NCBI GenBank assembly: GCA_024195265.1
Contig: JAJLRJ010000005.1
Location: 29,181,473-29,245,472, forward strand
Length of the DNA: 64,000 nucleotides
Source of the DNA: Dendrophyllia cribrosa
Taxonomy: Eukaryota > Cnidaria > Anthozoa > Scleractinia > Dendrophylliidae
Direction of reading: 5' to 3'
Notes under the pieces: generated by a model
What the model was told of the DNA's origin: nothing
The model's database searches: none
What the model saw: only the letters and a program-made list of their open reading frames with translations
Shown: positions 22,977 through 35,416 of the stretch, in pieces
Layout of the letters: each line of letters begins with the position of its first letter
How positions within the stretch are numbered: the first letter of the stretch is position 1
Translations under genes and position numbers: made by a program

Positions 22977-23099
22977 TTTATATAATAAACAGAACATTAC
23001 ATGGCCGCTTGAAGATGCGAAATTTCTCTTCCCGTGTTGAAAAATATCGAAGAGAAACTTTGTATCTTCGCGCGGCCATGTAACATCCTCTATTTATAA
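22977..23099. repeat. Hairpin-forming inverted repeat
   Basis: The arms TTACATGGCCGC..GAAGATGCGAAATTTCTCTT and AAGAGAAACTTTGTATCTTC..GCGGCCATGTAA pair closely. It abuts the start of repeat F1 copy 2. Confidence 0.55.
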
Positions 23100-24170
23100 T
23101 TCAACATATTGATACACTGCCCAAATATGGTCATAAAGCTCTCGATAAACGTTAGGTCTACATGACGTATATCCAGCGATTATGGTAAATTTCGCATTTT
23201 GAAGGAAAGTGAAAATGACCGCTGCCTGCAATTTCGTGTTTTTGGAAGAAAAAATACGTGAACTATTAGATAAAAAAGGGAAAAGAAAGAAAAAAGAGAC
23301 GCAAAGAAAAGAGAGAAATTATTGATCACATGATTGGACAAAAAAAGGCGCGAAATTTTCGCGTTGTGTCGCAGTGTTTCTCGGCGAATTCAAAGTTCAA
23401 CCGCTCGACACGGAGTGAATGAAGGAGCATAATTTTCGGAAATGCTTTATAGTAATCACCTCTGCAATATGACATAGACTTGATATTCCAAAGTTTCTGA
23501 TCTTTGTTTTTGGCGGATTGAAGTTAAACGATCTCGCCATTACGGCTGTAGGAGCTTAAACGAGCAAGTTTGTAAACAACAACGATCGACTGATCTCGTA
23601 CATCGATGTTTCAAAATTTGGTGCTGATGGAAGGGACTAAAAAGCCGCATCAACTACAGGTAACGATGTTTTAACCGTTTCTTGTATCCTTTAGCTGTGA
23701 ATTTTGTAAGACATACTGACCACGCTGCAGTTCTTTCAGACTTTTCGCCGCTATGTTTAGGTAGCCTGAATTAAACTTTTAAAGACACGAAAGACTTGTT
23801 ACTAAGAAATTCTATGCCATGTTACTGTGTTTTAATTCGTGTTGTCACTACTCTGTCCCGTTCTTTATATAGACGAAAGTTATTCGTAGAAACTTTTAAA
23901 TTGTATACGCTAAATGAATTTTAGCTTGGCAAAATTTCGGCATTTGCTGCTTGTTGTGTAAGAAATGGCGCGAGGTAAAATATTGTTGTAAGCCTGTTTA
24001 CTTAATAAAAGGTTGTATATCTCAATTATTTTTTTTCTGAAAACTGTGATTTGTTATCAATGTGTTGAATTATAAAACAGTTATAGTGCTCAAGCTTGCG
24101 CAATATCGCCTGATTTTAGCCAACTCGGGCATAGCGCTTCGCTTTCGCACTATAACTGTTAAATAGTTGT
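23093..24170 (+). mobile_element. Dispersed repeat F1, copy 2 (uninterrupted)
   Basis: Continuous counterpart of 14868-15045 plus 16446-17540. It ends in the shortened hairpin TTATAGTGCTCAAGCTTGCG ... CACTATAACTG. Confidence 0.65.
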
Positions 24171-24261
24171 AGATTAGAATGCTGACAATGTTTACTAGTA
24201 TCAATAGTGTAATAAAATATGCACTAATATACTTTGGCTAACGCTTAGGGTCATACTATTA

Positions 24262-24566
24262 AGGTGGTCAGACACGAGGGGTCATGTAGCAGGGACATGT
24301 CGCACGGAGTTCAACTTGTTGAACTTCATGGGACACGTCGCGGGGACAAAATGTCCCCAAAATTGGTGTTGCACAATTGTGAAAGTATCAGTTCACATTA
24401 GGGGACGTGTTGCTGCAACATGTCCCTGCAACATGTCCCCGAAACATTTTCATGTGTGTGCAAGCGCTATGATTTTGTCCCTCAGTATGTACAACACAAA
24501 TTTTTCACGCTGCTACATGTCGCTGCGACATGTCCCTGCTACATGACCCCTCGTGTCTGACCACCT
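24262..24566. mobile_element. PIF/Harbinger-type MITE, 305 bp
   Basis: Terminal inverted repeats of about 42 bp (AGGTGGTCAGACACGAGGGG at the left and its mirror at the right) flanked by TTA on both sides, the 3-bp TWA duplication typical of PIF/Harbinger. No ORF of interest. Confidence 0.8.
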
Positions 24567-24881
24567 TTACTGCGATAAGCTTTCAAAAGAACACAAACAA
24601 ACAAACAACAAAACAAAAACAAAAATAACAAATTTATATAAAGAACTTAAAGCATCGGAGTAAGACATCAGAAAATAAGAGAATGTTATTAAAAATTCAT
24701 CTTATCACATTCGACTCAATATTGGGCAAATTATGCCATTGTAATTTGCTTTCGCTATTAACTTTCGAAGGGTACAGTGTATGTTCAATTAACGTACATG
24801 TACGTACTAACCCATACAGACAAACATTATATGGGCAGCAAGGTGGTTACTCTGAGGCTATATTTGACATTATATGTATAC

Positions 24882-24940
24882 CTGAAGGACACAACCTTCA
24901 CTCCAATCAAATCTTCCTGTGCAGAAAGCGCTTTCAAAAT
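24882..24940 (-). CDS. SEA/EGF membrane gene, SEA domain middle exon
   Basis: A 59-nt exon, acceptor TACCTTGTAG and donor CAG|GTATAC, entering in phase 0 and leaving in phase 2. It encodes ILKALSAQEDLIGVKVVSF, the middle strand and turn of a SEA domain. It is supported because it bridges the two flanking SEA exons with matching phases and the right length. It is too short to stand out as an open frame. Confidence 0.7.
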
Positions 24941-25149
24941 CTACAAGGTAATAAACATTTAAAAAACAATCATTGAATGCCAGATAAGTAGAGATCGCTT
25001 AGCGAATATCCTTAAAAAAAAATATTTGTCTAGATCTTCCTTCCATAATCAAATTTTAATCAACAATAACTGGATATAAGACATAAAATCTTATTTGCCC
25101 ACTGGGCCTCCCTCTTCCTTAAGTAGATATCTATTTTATAGTTCCCTAC

Positions 25150-25250
25150 CTCCTGTTCCAGCCGAGAAGACAAAGTCTTAAAAACAGCGCTGCTCGTGTC
25201 TTTTAGATCATCATTCCAGTCCTGGAGGATTTTCATTTGAAAGATATGTT
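25150..25250 (-). CDS. SEA/EGF membrane gene, SEA domain first exon
   Basis: A 101-nt exon, acceptor TTTTTTCACAG and donor GAG|GTAGGG, entering in phase 1 and leaving in phase 0. It encodes (E)HIFQMKILQDWNDDLKDTS followed by SAVFKTLSSRLEQE. The W...L.D..S..F pattern is the N-terminal helix and strand of SEA domains. With the next two exons it completes a domain of about 105 residues, the usual size. Confidence 0.7.
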
Positions 25251-25714
25251 CTGTGAAAAAATGAAATTAAAAGTGAAATTAAAAGAAGACTGAGCAAGTG
25301 GTTTTGCCTAGCATGGCTTATAACAAGCAAAATCTACTTGTTAGCATTGTGTATGGAGAACAAGCAGATCACTATTGAAATGACCCAAATCACATCAATA
25401 AATCTATCATTACACAGTTAGCAGAAGCCAAGTTTTGGGCAGTTCGTCTGTTTTCGCCTCAGTTCTTTACATGTCCGCATTGGCAAGATATTGCTGCGAG
25501 GGAGCGGGCCGAAAACGTTACGCAAATTTGTCGGAAGCATAGCCGTATATGTATATCGCTAAATGCCGACGCAAGAAATATAAAATAGGATGGTGGACCA
25601 CTTTATCCATACAACAAACCACCTCAATATTTATTCCGTGTTTCGTTATAGTCTTGAGCAGGTATTATAGTGTATCGTACAACTACTTTTTAGTATTCAT
25701 ATTTTGATCTGTAC

Positions 25715-25873
25715 CTATTTCGGGTTTTTCGGTTGGTGTAGGTACGCTAGTGGGGGTAACTGTTGGCGATGGCCTCACTGGCGATTTTCGTGAGGTTGTT
25801 GGCAACACTGAATCTCTTAGTTGCTGCGAGGATACCGAGGTAAACGTAACACTGCTTGACGACGGCAGGACAT
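25715..25873 (-). CDS. SEA/EGF membrane gene, Ser/Thr/Pro stalk exon 2
   Basis: A 159-nt exon, phase 1 at both ends (acceptor ATTATTTACAG, donor ATAG|GTACAG). It encodes a stalk rich in Ser, Thr and Pro: DVLPSSSSVTFTSVSSQQLR, then VLPTTSRKSP and PTSVPTPTEKPEI. Such sequence is expected to be O-glycosylated. It is a paralogous copy of the exon at 35417-35707 (shared TFTS.SS, PTTS..(S/T)PV, TP), so one arose by exon duplication. Confidence 0.65.
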
Positions 25874-27536
25874 CTGTAAATAATAAGGTTATCAGATTAG
25901 TTACGAGAAGAAGCTGATCGCGGCGTCCTTGATGTTAACATACTTTAGCCAGTCACCAACTGGCGTCTACATTGACTACAATATAGATAGCGATGTATGC
26001 TCTGCTTTTGCTAAATATCCATTTATTATTCTACATAGCATTTTACAGTGCGACTACACTGCATAAAGGTATGCAAAGGATGGTGAATAACTTATATTTA
26101 TCATATGGAGAATACAGGTAGTACATAAGTAACTGGAAATACTGTCAATCTAGCCGGGTGTTAAAATCTTTGGCTAGTTACAAAAAGAACTACTTGTCAG
26201 AATTGTAACAAAACTTTTAACAGACAAATCACATTTTTGTAAAATTGTATCAATCAATGAAACTATTGGCCGTGGGAAAGTGTTTTCACTTGCAAGTAAC
26301 CGTGGAAAATTTGGTAAATGCTTTAATTTCTGTTTTTTACAACTACAAAAATAACTGCAAGAGAACAAAGGAGAATGCGTTCAAGCACATTGCTGTAAGT
26401 TTTATAGACAGCGCGTGCCATAATTAAAATAATATATTATAATTATAATAAAAACCTTCCCAGCACCCTTTGCACCAGAAAAATTTTCGATGCCAAATAA
26501 CTCTCTCAATTTTGCTTCTATGAGGATTCTACGCCACATGCTGTTTACACCTACCATGAAATACCTATTTTGAATGACTAAGTGCAATGACGTCATCAGT
26601 CACGTGACTATGCCCCCAAGTGCCTTTTAACGTTTTTTAGAAACATGCTTTAGTAAATGCAAATACAGTCAACGTGGCAAGGAAGGCATTCGCTTGCAAC
26701 ATTTCGTCATGCCCGGTATACTTCTAGATTTTTAAAATTAAGGGGGCTATACACATGAGCAAATAGGAGGTCTGGGGACTAGTATCTTTGTATACATGTA
26801 TCTTTGAAAGGTTGAAATGCAAAGTTGAAAAACATTGTATGTTGGTAGATATAAGTATAAAAATAAGTTCCTTATCAACGTCATTAGCATGACGTCTTGA
26901 ATCACGTGACCAGAACGCACGGAAGTTGACTGATTTTTGGCCCGGTTCCGGTTCCAGTTCCGGTTTTATTTACTTAGATAAATCACCGTTTTTTCACCCA
27001 GTTCAAATTTATGCTATTTTTGTGTATAAAAAAGGCCATTATTACTCCTCCAGTAAAATTGAGTAAAAATGAAGGTGACGAAAAAAGTTTTACTCGTTGG
27101 AAATCCATCCTTTCCTGATCCTGTTCAGCGACTTTTCAGTTTAAAACTATAAACAAATCTGCATAAGTGGTTTTTATCTTACCTCTTACAAATGGCGTTG
27201 GCAGTTTTCCTGTAGCATTTTTCTTTCATACCGATCAGGGGTTAGATTTTTCCAGGAGAATATTCCCCACCCCACTCCCTTCGGTCCACTTTCCCTTCCC
27301 CGCTCGGGTTTGCAGGACATGGTCAGCGGGAGGACCGGTTCGAGTTTTCACGACAACAATTTTTTGCCCGTGGCATCAGCACAGAAAATTTATTTTATTT
27401 CGTCGATTCAGAGCCGTGTTTAGCGAAAAAAGGCTGGTGAAATTGCTTTGCAAACTGTTCTTTTCGTGGCTAACTTACGATATAGCGCAAAAAGACAAGA
27501 AAAGGTAGGTGACTTGAGTTTTAATTAGCAAGGGCT

Positions 27537-27822
27537 AAACTACAGAACACAGGGCCATTTTTTACATAATTCATTTCTCGTTCTTTAATCCACTGCCGAG
27601 CCAAACGAGCCACTAAATACATAGACTCAAAACTTTAGCGAGTATATAATTTATTTCTCGTTCTTTAATCTACTGCCGAGCCAAACGAGCCGCTAAATAC
27701 ATAGACCCCACACTATAGCAAACATATCAATTATTTCTCGATCGTTCTTTACTCCACTGTCGAGCCAAACGAGCCAGCTCGTTTGGTATACGATAAACAG
27801 TGGCCCTGCATTCTGTAGTTGC
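27537..27822. mobile_element. MITE with internal tandem repeats
   Basis: The ends AACTACAGAACACAGGGCCA and TGGCCCTGCATTCTGTAGTT are inverses. Inside, a unit of about 70 bp (ATTTCTCGTTCTTTA..CCACTG.CGAGCCAAACGAGCC) repeats three times (27582-27775). Confidence 0.65.
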
Positions 27823-27989
27823 TTCCTAAGTAAGTTTAACTTTCAACCTAATGTCAAACTGGTTCAGGGTTATTTTATACCTTTTGGGGCGATTGATTTA
27901 TATTAGTTTCTATTTGATAATTGTGCACATCTAACTAGTTTACAATTACAATAAAAAATATCATTTTCCTGCTCTGGAAACATGTTAGA

Positions 27990-28553
27990 AAATCTAAAAA
28001 TTTCCGTACTCAGAGTGTAATAAAATCTGTAAAAATCGAGAAATATTTTGTTCGGTTCTCCCGAACTTCATCAGTCTGAAATGGATAATGTTAATCAAGG
28101 AGGTTATATCGTGTTTGTGGGGTTCTCGAGGGGGTTAAAATAGTGTCATATATTTTAGCTACATGTAATTCATAGCCATTGTCTCTGTTCAAAGAGGGCT
28201 TTTATAAACTTTATCTCAATTGCCTCCTTCATGTGTCGCTTGCCATCTCACGGGACATTCGATAATACATTTAGCTGCGAAACAAAAGTTCTCGCCTCGG
28301 AGAATAACACCTTCAAGCGACGCATAAGGGAGGCAATCAAGATAAAGTTAAAAAAGCCCTCTTTCAACAGAGACAATGACTATGAATTAGCCAAAATATA
28401 TGACACTATTTTAACGCCCTCGAGAACCCCACAAACACGACATAACCCCCTGATTAACATTATTCATTTGAGACTGATGAACTTCAGGAGAACCGAATGG
28501 AATATTTCTCGATTTTTACATATTTTATTATGCTCTGAGTATGGACATTTTTA
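27990..28553. mobile_element. Penelope-like element remnant in inverted-repeat arrangement
   Basis: The arms 27990-28242 and 28313-28553 are diverged inverses around a short loop. The right arm (+) encodes ASENNTFKRRIREAIKIKL, KKPSFNRDNDYELAKIYDTI, the C-terminal end typical of Penelope GIY-YIG ORFs (RREAIEI...P.LNRD.G..L..IYD). The left arm holds the same region on the minus strand with stops. Both arms contain CTGATGAA(G/C)TTC.GGAGAACCGAA, which resembles a worn hammerhead core. Confidence 0.6.
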
Positions 28554-29024
28554 GATTTTTTAATTTACAATTATTAAGCACTATTTGTTTACAAACAGAT
28601 TGGTAACGATAGTCGCTTTCCTGGTGATTTTTGAAGTTAATACATATGCTATATGGTAAGGTTTTAAACTTGCTCTTGACATGAACCACATTTTAACTTA
28701 TAAGATGACACACCCTGTACATGACGGTTAGCAAGAAAGACATTTTGTTGCCTTTCGTTTCACCTGTTTCACTGTATTTCAAGCGCGGAGATGTAGATCT
28801 TTGACAGTGGAAATTAGAGGTGGAAGTAAAACAAAAACCTGAGGGTCTGATCAATCTTGCATCATGCTCTAGAATTAAATTTGTGATCAACTACAGTTGT
28901 ATTGCTATTTTGCAGTTTTTTTTTTAATTTTTGTTCTCCTTAGGTAATTAGACTTTCAAAGACTACAGTCACATGTACATGTTGTGGTTTACATTTCAAA
29001 GAAGGAACAAGTCAGATAAAGGTA

Positions 29025-29260
29025 ATCTGTTTGCTGGAACAAAAATCCCACAGCAATAAGTGGTGAACAAATATCAAACAGTCCTATCCATTCATGAATG
29101 CCTCGCATTGTCTCGAAAACTTGTATGCTGTTATTTGTCTTTCTGCTTCTCAAGTTAAAACACATGAGGCCATGAGATCACGAGGCCTCATGTCAACCAA
29201 TCAAACCAGTAAGACAAAAATATGCATGCATAAATTTGCATGCACTAATGCAACACAAAG
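29025..29260 (-). repeat. Dispersed repeat R1, copy B
   Basis: Related to 15790-16110 in the same orientation: GGAACAAAAATCCCACAGCA, CCTATCCATTCATGAATGCC, TATGCATGCATAAATTTGCA. No intact frame. Confidence 0.55.
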
Positions 29261-29621
29261 CAAAATTTATAACTTCTTCCTCAGCTATGCCATGAGTAAT
29301 AAATATTTAATATAAAAAAAAATACTTTGAGATAGGTCACGTAATTTGTGATGGTATCAAATCAGCCAAGAGTCCACAATCTTGGATATCCATACAGTAT
29401 TAACCAAATTTGACTCAAAATTAATTTAAACCAATACAAGGATGCTACATGAAGAAAGATCTAAAATCGTAACTGGTCTTGTACAGGTGTAATAAGAGAA
29501 CCACAGTTTCAATCCTGCAAGACATGTTTCATCAGCCTTGCTCTTCTGACATTGTCAGCTACATGTAATGTTTACTACATGAGCAGGAGTGTTGTATCGG
29601 CCTATACAATCACGAGCCTAA

Positions 29622-30562
29622 AGGTGGATTTCCACTGTCGCGTAAAAATTTACGTACGTAAAACGTGCGTTAAAAAAACTTACGTTACCAATTTCCACTG
29701 TTGCGTAAAAAATAATAAAAAACGTTTCCGTTTTACGTATGTTAAACGTACGTAAATACCTGCCATCCTGAAATTTTGGCGCGAAAAGGTTATTTGCCGC
29801 TAAAGTAATGGCCGCCGTTATAAACAAGCGGTTCTTTCTCCTGTTGTACCTTAGACAGAGACGAAAAAGACGACAAAAATATCGGAAAAGATTTCGGATC
29901 AGAGAGCTATTTCAAAATCGGTTTCAAGTGGGGGAATACCACACTCTAGTGCAAGAAATGCGCGAAAATGACCACGAGTCATTTTATAAATACTTCCGGA
30001 TGACACCTGAAAGATTTGACCACCTTCTTTCTCTTGTGGGACCGATGCTGTCTAAGAAATCCTTGTATCGTGAGCCAATCAGTCCCGGTGAACGTCTCGC
30101 TGTTACTCTTCGATTTCTAGCTACTGGTGATTCCTTACAGACGATATCATTTAGCTACCGCCTTGGCCATACAACCGTGAGTAGAATAATTCCTGAGGTG
30201 TGCGATGCATTGTGGATTGCACTACAGGAATATGTAAAGCAGATAAAACAAAATGGCGTCTACATGGAGTTGGTGTCATGTGACAAAATCCGAAATTGCC
30301 ATTGGTTAAATCGCCGCGTAAACGCAGACATCCGCGGAAAAGTTGAACCCAGTTCAACTTTTCCGAAAACGCTCGCGAGGGCTACGTGCCTTTACGTGCG
30401 TATAACGTACGTAAAAACCTAGAAAAAAACGCGGCACTGGAAATTGGACAACGTAAAGTCAACGCACGTAGTTACGCGCGTAAAATTTCATTTTTACGTA
30501 CGTTAAAAATTTTTACGTACGTTAACGTGCGTAGGCAAAAACGCGACAGTGGAAATCCACCT
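29622..30562 (+). mobile_element. Deleted PIF/Harbinger transposon, 941 bp
   Basis: The ends AGGTGGATTTCCACTGTCGC and GCGACAGTGGAAATCCACCT are perfect inverses flanked by TAA on both sides (29619-29621, 30563-30565). Subterminal regions are rich in TTTACGTACGT-type palindromes on both sides. It contains one ORF, the 5' part of a transposase. Confidence 0.85.
29808..30422 (+). pseudogene. PIF/Harbinger transposase, N-terminal part only
   Basis: The start MAAVINKRFF lies in the element bounded at 29622 and 30562. Residues 15-35 are strongly basic (RQRRKRRQKYRKRFR). About residues 50-145 match the HARBI1-like N-terminal region: FYKYFRMTPERFDHLL, ISPGERLAVTLRFLATGDS and the helix-turn-helix-like SFSYRLGHTTVSRIIPEVC. 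After about EYVKQIKQNG the sequence is unrelated and rejoins the element's right subterminal region. The DDE nuclease domain with its DGKH-type motif is missing, so the protein cannot be catalytic. It is an internal-deletion derivative. Confidence 0.75.
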
Positions 30563-30644
30563 TAAGGCGAGTGAACGTATAGTGCCGCTACAACATGGAC
30601 GCGAATGTAGTAAACAACTTGTGAAATTCACATTCACATTTAAA

Positions 30645-30712
30645 TTAGATACAACCACTCGTGAGTTGTATCTGGAATGCAAATTAGATACAACCACTCG
30701 TGAGTTGGATGA
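30645..30712 (+). repeat. Tandem duplication of about 33 bp
   Basis: AAATTAGATACAACCACTCG with TGAGTT follows itself after a short spacer. Confidence 0.7.
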
Positions 30713-30769
30713 AAATTGTATCAGCCTATACAGGGTAATCATGTGATTGGAATGGCTCATTTCTATTTG

Positions 30770-32478
30770 TTAGTACCCTTATGAATTATTAACTAGAAAT
30801 ATGTGTCTCGCAGAACCTCACGAAGCTCGGGGGAGGATGCACTGCAAAATTTTAGCAATGTGGGAGGGAGAGATGGAATTTCTGATTTGACTGGAGAGGT
30901 TGAGTTGCATGCCGGCAATGGCCCCGAAATTTAAAGTTGAGACATTTTCGTTCCTAGTCGCTTCCATTTAACTTGTACTTAGTACCCTGTCTTCCTAAAA
31001 TAAAATAAAATAAATGGGAGCTGGTAGTGGTCAGTTTAGGGTTTTGAGCTGTGGGTCGCTGTAACTGCTATGGGACTGGGTACCAAAAGATCCTCAGGCC
31101 CTTCCCTCTCTCCCCCCCCCCCCCTCCCCCCCGCCCGCCCCCCAAACCTATCTTCATTAATTTTTGTCAGAAGGAAAATTGGTCTGAAAGTGGATTTATA
31201 GTATTGTTGTGGACATGGGTCGAGGACAATATGCAGTGCATGTGTTCTGTTTATTTTGATTGGGTGAGAGTTTGCTTATCAGGAATACAGCTAACTCCCG
31301 CTGTCTCGATTAAATTCCATTTTTGAAGCTTGTGAGTGCTATCTCCCAAATTAACCTGTTCCCTTTAGATACTGCTGATGTTTTTGTTCTATATACTGGG
31401 TATCAAATAATTGCTAACCGAATTCACTATTCGCTTGAATGGTTGAGATCGCAGGAGTTTACTGTTGCTGAAGAGTGATGTTGCACAAAAAATAACAACT
31501 CAATGGTGGTACAGTTGTAGTAAAAAAAATAATTTAATCTTACTCAAAAACAGCAATGAGACTACAGTAACATAGAATAGTAAAACCTCCTAACATACCA
31601 TAGATAATAGTAATTAAATGTAGCATTGTCATATGCATACAATATTATGTAATTTAAGCTTATATCAAAGTTTCTTAGTGACCTTAGTGAGAATTTCAGT
31701 AAACATCAATTTACAGTATGAACTTAGAGAATAGTTTCCAGTGTTTGAGTACTAATATATTATATTGAAAAACAGGTCCTCTTATCATCTACCTGTCAGT
31801 TGTTTAGGTACTTAAAATCTTTTTTGCAAAAGGAAGATTAAAGAATAGTTTATAGAGGGTTGTATATAAGCTTAAGCTTACTTGCCTGTAAATGTAGGTT
31901 GTTTGAATTGAAGAGCGAATTAAAGTGTGGTGATTTGAGCTAGATTTCTTAATCGTTCTTCTTCTCTGAGCCTTTCCTATAATCTGTGTTTGCTTTTCCC
32001 TACCGTATGAAAGATATAGTCACGAGTATTTAGCTGATCGTGCAATTCTTGCCGCCTCTCGTTGCGTCTATAAACAAAATCATTTTGTCCAACACTTTCA
32101 GTCGGTGTCGCCTCCTGATCGGTTTCATTCAGAAGGCGTTCAAGGCGTTTTGAACTTACTCAAACGGTGTGCCTAGGCTGTTCGAAGTCTTTGTAATCGA
32201 TGCTCACGTTGTTTCTTCGTTGCTCGATTGCGGTGAATTTCAAGTCGCCGTTCTCGCTCCAGTGGAGTTTCGGTGGTTAATTGTCTCGGGCAAGGATTTC
32301 AAGCCACTTTTTGAACCCAACGTTGTTGTTGTTTCTCATTTGCATCAGAAATTGGTCGTGTTTCACCGACGATGAGTAAGGATAAACCCGTCAGCTCGGC
32401 CGCCATGAATAAACATGAGAGCGTACCATTGTCAGCGGTCGCGATTTTTGTTGCCAGGCAACTGCCGGACACCATCAA

Positions 32479-32544
<66 letters not shown>

Positions 32545-35270
32545 ATATATTTTTCGCTCGAATTTGCGCGGCTCACCTCCCGAGGGCCGACAAATTTATA
32601 AACCTTGCTGCGCTCGGGCCTTTGGCCCTCGCTTCGCGAGGAATGAATTTTACAAGTACCATTAGGAATCTAAAGATGCTCTATTTTTCTCACCCTTGCG
32701 CTCTGCAGTAAGGCACTTGCTTACTCCACCCCTTGGAAAAAAATGAAATGCTTAAATGTAACGTGCTTACATGTAAGTATTCTCAAACAAACTTGTTTAC
32801 CTGTAGAAAGGCAATCAAATTGCAAACTTTTTTTAGTGCCTCAGTGCCTTGCTTAAAGTGAAAGAATAATTTAATGTTACTGTAATAATTACAATATTCA
32901 GCTAGATACTATACCAGTATAGTTAATGTCTGAAAAATTTATTAATCAATTCAAGATGCTCTCTTCCTATGTGCAGTTCCAGAAAATATCCATACTCCTC
33001 CATGGAAGGTTTTTTGTTTAGCACCCCCCGTCCCCCCAGGAAATTCTAGTTTAGCTTCATACTTTGCTTCTAAAATGTTGGCTTTTAAGACCCCCCCCCC
33101 CCCCCCCCCCCCCCCCCTAGGAATTTCCAATGACCCTCCATGGGGTGGGTATGGATTTTTTCTGGAACTACACTATATTAGTCAAATTGTTTCTCCCAGG
33201 AAACATCACGTACTCTACATTTACTGTCATGGATTATGGACATAAAAGTCCACACCACATATTGTAAACCCATTGCAAATGTGTAATCTTTCTAAGGTAC
33301 ATGTACAGCTGTACAGTGTATGTTGATTTACATGTAAAATTGCTAATATACTAGTTTCCATGTAAATAAGAATAGTTGGTTGTGGGTTTATATTATATGC
33401 ATGTTTATATTATGTTTTCATCGTAAATACTGAACATTTACATGTATATTTTGGGCCTCTTCATGCATACTGACGACTGCTTCAGCACATATTTAGTTAT
33501 ACTATGCCTATTATATGGACTTAACACATGCTCAGAACATAACTTGCAAGAAATTGTCTCTTTCATTGCATAGCGATAGTAATTGCATTGCCAATTTCAT
33601 TTAGCAAACATGTCTTGATTCATAAGTTCTAATTAGGAAGATGGTTCTTAATGACGAAAACTAAGAAAACTGAATATTTATGACCCTTGGAGAGGTTTGG
33701 CCAAAAATTTCTAACATTGATTTTTTTTAATACTTTTGCTACAGCTTGGTAATAAGTAACTCATGTCAGGGCCATGGTAGTGTTTCAACCAGCGACAGTG
33801 TGTATTTATGCTAATCAGATCTCCCCGGATAAATAGATGAATAAAAAAAAATAATAATACAAAAACAAAATAATAATAATAATAATAATAATAATAAGGT
33901 GACACCAACTTTTACTTGTGTTTGGCAAAGTTAATGCAATGGCCACCAGTCATTCATGTGGTTAGTTTTCTTCCTCTGTGCATGGGCTGAGTTGCATGAT
34001 GTAGCATGGCATTGTGACATAAACTTAATGTGCAGTAAAGATGCACATAAACAATAAGACAATGTGAACATGCTTCAATTAAAAGTTTTCTATTTCGACA
34101 GACTGTTGAAGAGGCATCCCTTGGTATATTCAGTTTAAGCATAAGGTGGATTTTATACAACAACTGAAACAGTAAATGGATTTTTTTACAATGACTAAAA
34201 TATTTTTAATAAATAATGATGCTGTCTGTTTGTAGAAAGCATTGTAGTGTTATTATCTGATCTTCCCTTTAAATCATTAAAGGGTCATTCTCAACCAGGG
34301 TACATTGCTTTTTGAGGTTCTGTTTGTGGCCATTTTGGGGTGCTGCGAAAATGGCCACCGAGTGATTATTGCAAAAATTTAAGGTTGTATTTAGGTGCAT
34401 GTACATTGAAACATTGGCAAACTGGATTTCTTTTTTCTTAAAAACATTAAAACAAATACACTGTAGTTAAAGTAATAAACAAAAAAATAGTTTTTGAAGA
34501 GCTGTCAAAGTGATTTAGATCACTTGATGGATAGGACATTCTTCTTAGTGAATTGTTCAATTCTTAGTGAACATGTACATGTACGATTTGATCATACCCA
34601 GATCAGAATAGAGAGTTTGAGCATCATGACAATGTTTTTACATTTTTTCTAAAGCCAATTGTTATCTTCCAAGTGAATGCACACTGGTTGATATAGGGAA
34701 GATATGGAATGTGACAATATTTTAATAATAATGACCAGTACATGCATTTTGTCAAATCAATTACCTTTTGTGTGTGTCAGAAAGTCTTTTTAATGTATTA
34801 TCATTTAAATTTAAATAAATATATATTTTTTTCAAATACTGCTGTATTATAAATCAATGTAAATGGTGTTATTATGCAACATACATGTAGCATTTGACAT
34901 TACGAATATGCACCATAACAAGTGCAAATACAATCTATGATACATTATTATTTGACATAATATTCTAAAGTGCAAATATGCATCAAAACGAGTGCAAATA
35001 TAACACGTTATTAAAACTTAGTTTTAGGAGAAGATTTTTGTCGTATAATAAACAATTTATTCTGTTGTGAAATACGGCTGGGCATTTTTACTCGTCAGTA
35101 AATACTCAGCCATATAACACAACTTTATGCAATTAGCACCTTTGAAAAGCAGGCCATGTGATGTACACATATGTTTATTTACGGGATTTAGATGAACGGC
35201 GCAGATTTTTTTTCAACGTTGTTGTAGTTCTTTTCTAGTCTACGGAATACGTTAAATTAATTATAATATA
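30770..35270. other. Gene-free intronic or intergenic stretch
   Basis: No host exon was found on either strand. It holds poly-C runs (about 31111-31142, 33091-33118) and a (TAA)n run (33870-33897). 32150-32460 has a higher-GC, open plus-strand frame (MSKDKPVSSAAMNKHESVPL) cut by the TA run; I do not recognise it. Confidence 0.35.
32478..32549. repeat. (TA)n microsatellite
   Basis: Uninterrupted TA dinucleotides; translated Tyr-Ile frames over it are artefacts. Confidence 0.9.
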
Positions 35271-35288
35271 TTATTTCCGGTTTCACTT

Positions 35289-35352
<64 letters not shown>
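35289..35352. repeat. (TAA)n followed by (TA)n microsatellite
   Basis: A compound microsatellite directly beside the donor side of the stalk exon at 35417. Confidence 0.9.
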
Positions 35353-35355
<3 letters not shown>

Positions 35356-35416
35356 TAAACAGATGCAAATATATTTTTGCGTCGTGCTAAAACATTAACG
35401 ATTTTTGTGTCAGTAC

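Noticed and set aside
27582..27775. Possible CRISPR-like array
   Set aside because: Three repeats inside an inverted-repeat element of a eukaryotic genome, with no unique spacers and no cas context.
29485..29545. Minus-strand CTGATGA...GAAAC with 18-nt spacing, hammerhead-like
   Set aside because: The spacer does not form a stem II of more than about three pairs and no stem III with a cleavage site is seen. It may be a decayed copy but cannot be supported.
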